Both the position numbers and the translations under genes were made by a program. Below are positions 60,501 through 64,000 of a stretch of DNA of 64,000 nt, in pieces; within the stretch, counting starts at the first letter, position 1; each line of letters starts with the position of its first letter. The notes under the pieces are model-generated. The model saw nothing but the letters and a program-made list of their open reading frames with translations. It made no database searches and was not told the origin of the DNA. The DNA comes from Ostrinia nubilalis (lineage: Eukaryota; Arthropoda; Insecta; Lepidoptera; Crambidae). The stretch is taken from the NCBI RefSeq assembly GCF_963855985.1, contig NC_087096.1, forward strand, positions 8,308,001 through 8,372,000. The letters run 5' to 3'.

Positions 60501-60974
60501 AGGATACCGTTACCAGCACCGTTCAGGATCGATGTACTGTAATATAAAAGAAATAATGTGATAAATATAGATAATAACTGCTTAATTTAATAAAGTAATC
60601 CATGTACGTACTCGTACATACCTAATAAGTAAAATGATCATCACTACGTATGGGAAGAGAGCTAGGAAATAGGCAGCTTTTCCTGAACTTTTCACTCCTC
60701 GTGCCACAATAACGAAAATAATCACCCAGGACGCTAGCAGGCACAGAGTCAGGTCCCAGAGAGGCAAACCTGCGAAACATTTATTTATAAACTATACATA
60801 TTTAGACTTTACCGTTAAAATAAATTAAAATTGTCATCAAAAACCAGCCAGTCTCTTCTATGAGTACTTTTGAGCGTAGGCTCTTATTATTAAGCAATAT
60901 TCGAATAATTATTTTAATCGAAAAACTTACCAAGACCTCCTTCTATGCCTTCTCTTTGTCTTAGTACAGTCTTT
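51547..60974 (-). CDS. SLC6 nutrient amino acid transporter, gene C (last 10 exons, 5' partial)
   Basis: Exons: 60974-60931, 60769-60622, 60536-60458, 60337-60234, 59747-59561, 53854-53678, 53174-53075, 52897-52718, 51958-51864, 51714-51547, encoding 426 residues to TGA. Exon lengths equal those of gene B in every case. The peptide covers the end of the large outer loop (TVLRQREGIEGGLG) through TM12: [73 protein letters not shown], ending TGGYRR. Same family as A and B; closest to B by exon structure. The exons for TM1-TM3 were not found in 60975-64000, so they lie beyond the window or are lost. One intron (53855-59560) is swollen by nested transposons. The 3' part is intact with no stop, so it is probably functional. 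Confidence 0.88.
55184..55680. repeat. Interspersed repeat fragments with tandem TAAGCGGTTTAGATTTTT units
   Basis: AGCGGCCGCCCGCGACTTCG and GATCCCGTTTTACCCCCTTC as at 20527. Then about three units contain GCGGTTTAGATTTTT, TTCCCGC and GTGGGAATTT, ending AAATCCGTCGAGTAGTTTTT and (GACA)n at 55656-55671, a variant of the widespread repeat. Confidence 0.6.
56490..57062. repeat. Decayed RTE LINE tails, two orientations
   Basis: 56500-56720 reads inverted (cf. 39500-39640: TGCCCATTATCACTTCAG, GATCTCCTCATTTC). 56925-57062 reads forward (ACGTCCACCTACAAGGTG, TCATTGGAGGCCTATGCTCAGCAG, GTAGCTGAAATAATAATAA). Heavily diverged. Confidence 0.55.
57839..59021. mobile_element. TA-flanked TIR element, TCGTCAGTTGCAGGTTCACT ends
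   Basis: TCGTCAGTTGCAGGTTCACTTGGGGTAA(T/C)TGACAAAATAC-type TIRs of about 45 bases, with TA on both sides (57837-57838, 59022-59023); 1183 bp. The word GGTGTAACTG, close to GGGGTAACTG in the TIR, recurs at 58011, 58772 (AGTGTAACTG) and 58803, with a variant at 58050. No long ORF. Confidence 0.82.
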
Positions 60975-61524
60975 CTGTGAAAGAATTATTGTGTAAGTTA
61001 TTAAGAAAAGTGTGACTGAAAATGGCATTTTGGATTACATAAATGAATGAACCTCTTTACTATGGGTAGGTAATTCTGAATATTATATCGGTAAAGAAAA
61101 AATAAAACACTAACCAGTTGTCCGTATTAACCAAGCGTATTAAATTATATCAGATCTTGGCGTAGATAGCGTAGTTTACTGATTAATACAGTTATTTGTT
61201 TACAGTGTGAAGTGATGATTTCTAATCTGTACATGAAACTCTATTTTTTAATTCTGAAAGATATTGTGTTACTCATCAGTGCATTACACTCCTTGGTATT
61301 TAATTGTTTAAACAAGTAGATAAACCTTACACTGGGCTGCTGATTGTCCATAGATACTTTACTTACTTATGTAGATAATGTAATGTAAAAATACCAAAAT
61401 ATTAGAAAATTCAAAGTTTATGGTAAGCAATTTCTGACAAAATAGTTTTGAAAAGACAATTACCTAATTCGTAATTTGCATTTGATTAAAAATTGAGGTG
61501 AATTCCAAAACATATTTCAATTAA
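60975..61524. other. Upstream of gene C's first visible exon, no exon found
   Basis: AT-rich. The 220-nt-class exon (ELYF... loop) that precedes the TVLRQ exon in genes A and B is absent here. No other feature recognised. Confidence 0.45.
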
Positions 61525-62079
61525 TTGTACTTTAATTGTACTCGGAATATCCAAGTGATATCTACTTGCGTGATCACTGATCAGTGTCTACTAAATAGTA
61601 TCTTATATCATGAACATAATCTTGATATCTTGATAAAAGTTAAGGACGATTTATGCGATGTCATGATAAAAACGGGAAATGTTTTGGGCGTTCAGGTTCA
61701 GCAGCAGGAGATAAAAGAAGTTTTTCGCACCAGAAGCAAGTCAGATAAGCCAGGCACAGTGGTGGTGGATTTTGTTAGTGCTGTAAAGAGAGACAAAATT
61801 ATAAAAAAAACTCGCGAATATAATCGCAAAAACAGCTCAAACAAATTCAATACTAAACTTCTCTCATTTGATGGACCTGAGAAACCGATTTTCATTTCTG
61901 AAAGCCTGTCGCCGAGAGGACATCAGCTGTTTCGTCTGGCTCGTGACTTTGCTGCTGAAAATTCTTATAAATTTTGCTGGATATCATACGGGAAAATTTA
62001 CCTCCGACGGGATTCGAATGAACGGTTTATACTTGTGGACTCCGAGGATGCTCTTTCTAAATTACGTCTAGAAAAGTGA
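61525..62079 (+). mobile_element. LINE ORF1-like ORF with FP25K-type C-terminal domain
   Basis: An uninterrupted 184-codon frame to TGA. From about residue 35 it resembles the C-terminal domain shared by CR1-like LINE ORF1 proteins of insects and baculovirus FP25K: LGVQVQQQEIKEVFRTR, TVVVDFVSAVKRDKII, PIFISESLSPRGHQLFRLAR, YKFCWISYGKIYLRRD and ILVDSEDALSKL. The upstream half of ORF1 (coiled coil/zinc finger) is missing and the first 30 residues look unrelated, so the copy is 5'-truncated or degraded. No reverse transcriptase follows within the window. Confidence 0.65.
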
Positions 62080-62846
62080 CTAGTTGCCTCACCTCAACCG
62101 CTACTTTCATACCAACCTATCTTATATTTGGAAACATTTATTGTTTTTGATTCAAGTATTTTTTTAAGTACACGCATGAAAACACTAATCCCACACATAA
62201 AAACCAACACTTTACACATCCAAACACAAATTTACCACATTATTACACACTTAGTAAATAACAAGATACTATTTTTACACACCAAAACACTTATTTACAC
62301 AAACACTAATGAGCTATATTTAAAAAATTTAATAACAAATAACCTTGTAACTTTGGACATATTTTTGCACACACTCTGGTCTATAACTTATTCAAAATCA
62401 AATCATGCTTTTATACCAGTTGCATTCAATTTGATCTTAGGTATAGCCTTGGTTTTTTGCGGATCGATAAAAATATTTATAATATGCTGGGTCATCTTGC
62501 ATCTCAGTTTCCACCACATTTCTTCTTTGATTTTAATGTATGTGATGAAAGTTCTATTAATCGTAACAGGCCTTGAACAAATGACGAACAATATATCTGA
62601 GGATATTGATAACACTGCACAACAAAATTGCAACTTTTGGCTGATGATTGACTTTCATTACATGATGTTAACTAATTTGACGTCGCTGATTCTGAATCTG
62701 CCGTCCATTTTTTCGTAGCAGCTCTTGTTTACGTGTTATAGCTTTCACTCAAAAATTGCTAAATTTCAGTCTTAATTCGCCGACAGTTCAAAAAATACTA
62801 TGTTTTCTTTGTATGATTTAATATGGTAGCATTAAGAAGTGTTTGT
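62080..62846 (+). other. AT-rich stretch with one unassigned ORF
   Basis: A 196-codon ORF (62128-62718) rich in Ile, Leu, His and Asn, with CACA/ACACAC-type words in its first half. Composition looks like translated non-coding DNA. It may be decayed sequence downstream of the LINE ORF1. Confidence 0.35.
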
Positions 62847-63720
62847 GTGATTGATCTAAATCAATTTTGTTTCATTTGCGGAGAGGATGTATTTAAATAA
62901 TCCGTTTAAATGTGACAAAGTTCGTAAAATTGGCTTACATAAATTAGTTTGGGGACCCAGTGGAAATGAAAGATAAGCCTTGAATTCCGCAAAAGGCGTG
63001 GAAAAGATGCGTTGAGTTTTTACGTTTATAAACAAATAAGAATATGTGTAGATTTAGGTACGAAACCGCTATGATCTGAAAGGAGGGTACCATCGCGATG
63101 ACTGTTATTTTTATTTTTGAACAAAAATGGTATTAACCAAAAAATATTGAACTAAATGGTAATTCCTTGCATACGTTTGGCATGTAGATGTCTTTTCAAC
63201 CCTAAGAAGTCACCTGAACCTCATGTTGATACTTCACATGAGGATATTGAGGCGAAAACTGTAAGTGTGGTAGAGACTTTGAATGTGACCCGAAATTTTC
63301 AAAACCATGTAGCCAAGATGGTATAAACGATCGTTTTAGAGATTTAGGATCTTCAAGTCTTCCGAAAAGACATAGAATGAGTTATTTTGGCATTTTAATT
63401 TTTTTTTTGGAAAATCCGAAAAAATCTTACTATTCTTACACATCGAACAACGTATGAGTCACTTACAAACATGTTTTTTTGGTTGGATGTAATATAAACA
63501 TCGAATTACACTCTCTTCGCAATCACCTGAACAATTTTATAACAACTCTTAAGGATCTAGGTGAAGAACATGGCGAGCAAATCCACCAGGGCCTTCGTAC
63601 GATAGAGGGACGCTATCAGGGCCACTGGAATGCACACATGATGGCTGACTGCTGTTGAATCATTCAGAAGAGCTGTCTGCCTTCAGCATCAGCAAGGAAG
63701 TCAAATAAAAGAAAGTTTTT
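62847..63720 (+). pseudogene. Decayed copy of a dispersed transposon-like ORF (zinc-finger + YQGRW family)
   Basis: Broken frames carry family landmarks in order: NQFCFICGEDVF at 62862 (N-terminal Cys pair), ETAMI and EGTIAMTVIF about 63066-63115, NDRFRDLGSSSLPKRHR at about 63328, and GCNINIELHSLRNHLNNF then GEEHGEQIHQGLRTIEGRYQ and MMADCC-stop (63488-63660). These match a multicopy insect/cnidarian ORF family with FHQDI-x-YQGRW-x-MADYCW near its end. Several frameshifts and stops; the middle third (between the DLG and GCN blocks) is deleted. Assignment is from memory of the motif. Confidence 0.55.
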
Positions 63721-64000
63721 TCAACTTAACAACTTCATAAAATAGGATCATCTCTAAAAAAAGAGTGTTTTTTTACAAAAAGACCCAAGTGTCATATTTT
63801 TTTAACCAGAGCTGATACAGATATTTCAATCACAGATTTGAAATCGTCATTAAAAATTGGACTAATATCATGTAACATAACCCAATCATCAGAAATGCTG
63901 TTGTGCAGTGTAATATTACTGTGGCGACAGCTCATCTTTGTGACACTGACTCATGCAGTAAAATAATTAAGGCAAGAGGTAATCATTCTTTAAACATTAT

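Noticed and set aside
62128..62718. 196-codon ORF as a membrane protein gene
   Set aside because: Composition follows AT-rich DNA with CACA words; no promoter, splice context or motif. A LINE ORF2 endonuclease reading was considered but the match was too weak.

Overview
This window is eukaryotic, AT-rich, intron-containing DNA that looks like a moth or butterfly chromosome. That is inferred from insect-type nutrient amino acid transporter genes, RTE-type LINE tails of the kind common in Lepidoptera, the widespread repeat ending in a 'GCGGGCGAAGCCGCGGGCGG'-like stretch, and a very dense load of TIR elements. All identifications come from reading the sequence; no database search was run.

Left third (1-20.5 kb, + strand): the 3' part of an RBBP6-like gene (E3 ubiquitin ligase; Snama/mnm in Drosophila). 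Three exons (104-319, 5274-5342, 17388-20280) join in frame and encode the Arg/Ser-rich, Pro-rich, Arg/Glu-rich and Lys-rich C-terminal half. The DWNN, zinc-knuckle and RING exons must lie upstream of the window. The 5-kb and 12-kb introns are packed with DNA transposons and MITEs, including a hAT-like element with a perfect 8-bp target duplication, TTAA-flanked elements and a TA-flanked nested insertion.

Right two thirds (21-61 kb, - strand): a tandem cluster of three SLC6-family nutrient amino acid transporter genes in head-to-tail order. Genes A (21.0-27.8 kb, 641 aa) and B (37.5-49.9 kb, 663 aa) can be read completely over 14 exons each. Gene C (51.5-61.0 kb) is represented by its last 10 exons and continues past the right edge or has lost its 5' exons. 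Exon lengths and phases are almost identical among the three, so they arose by tandem duplication. In A and B the first coding exon appears to carry only the ATG. The array is tail-to-tail with the RBBP6-like gene, with only a few hundred bases between the likely poly(A) signals.

Between and inside the transporter genes lie mobile elements: a PIF/Harbinger-like element (TAA duplication, MADF exon) at 28.7-29.7 kb; two near-identical 1356-bp copies at 32.2 and 43.0 kb; a TA-flanked element at 38.8-40.9 kb that swallowed an RTE LINE relic; and a nested insertion enlarging a gene C intron at 54-59.4 kb. The last 3 kb hold a LINE ORF1-like ORF and a decayed dispersed ORF. No CRISPR, rRNA or functional tRNA gene was seen. 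The observations most worth following are several TIR elements whose interiors repeat a short word related to their own ends, and the ATG-only first exons of the transporter genes.
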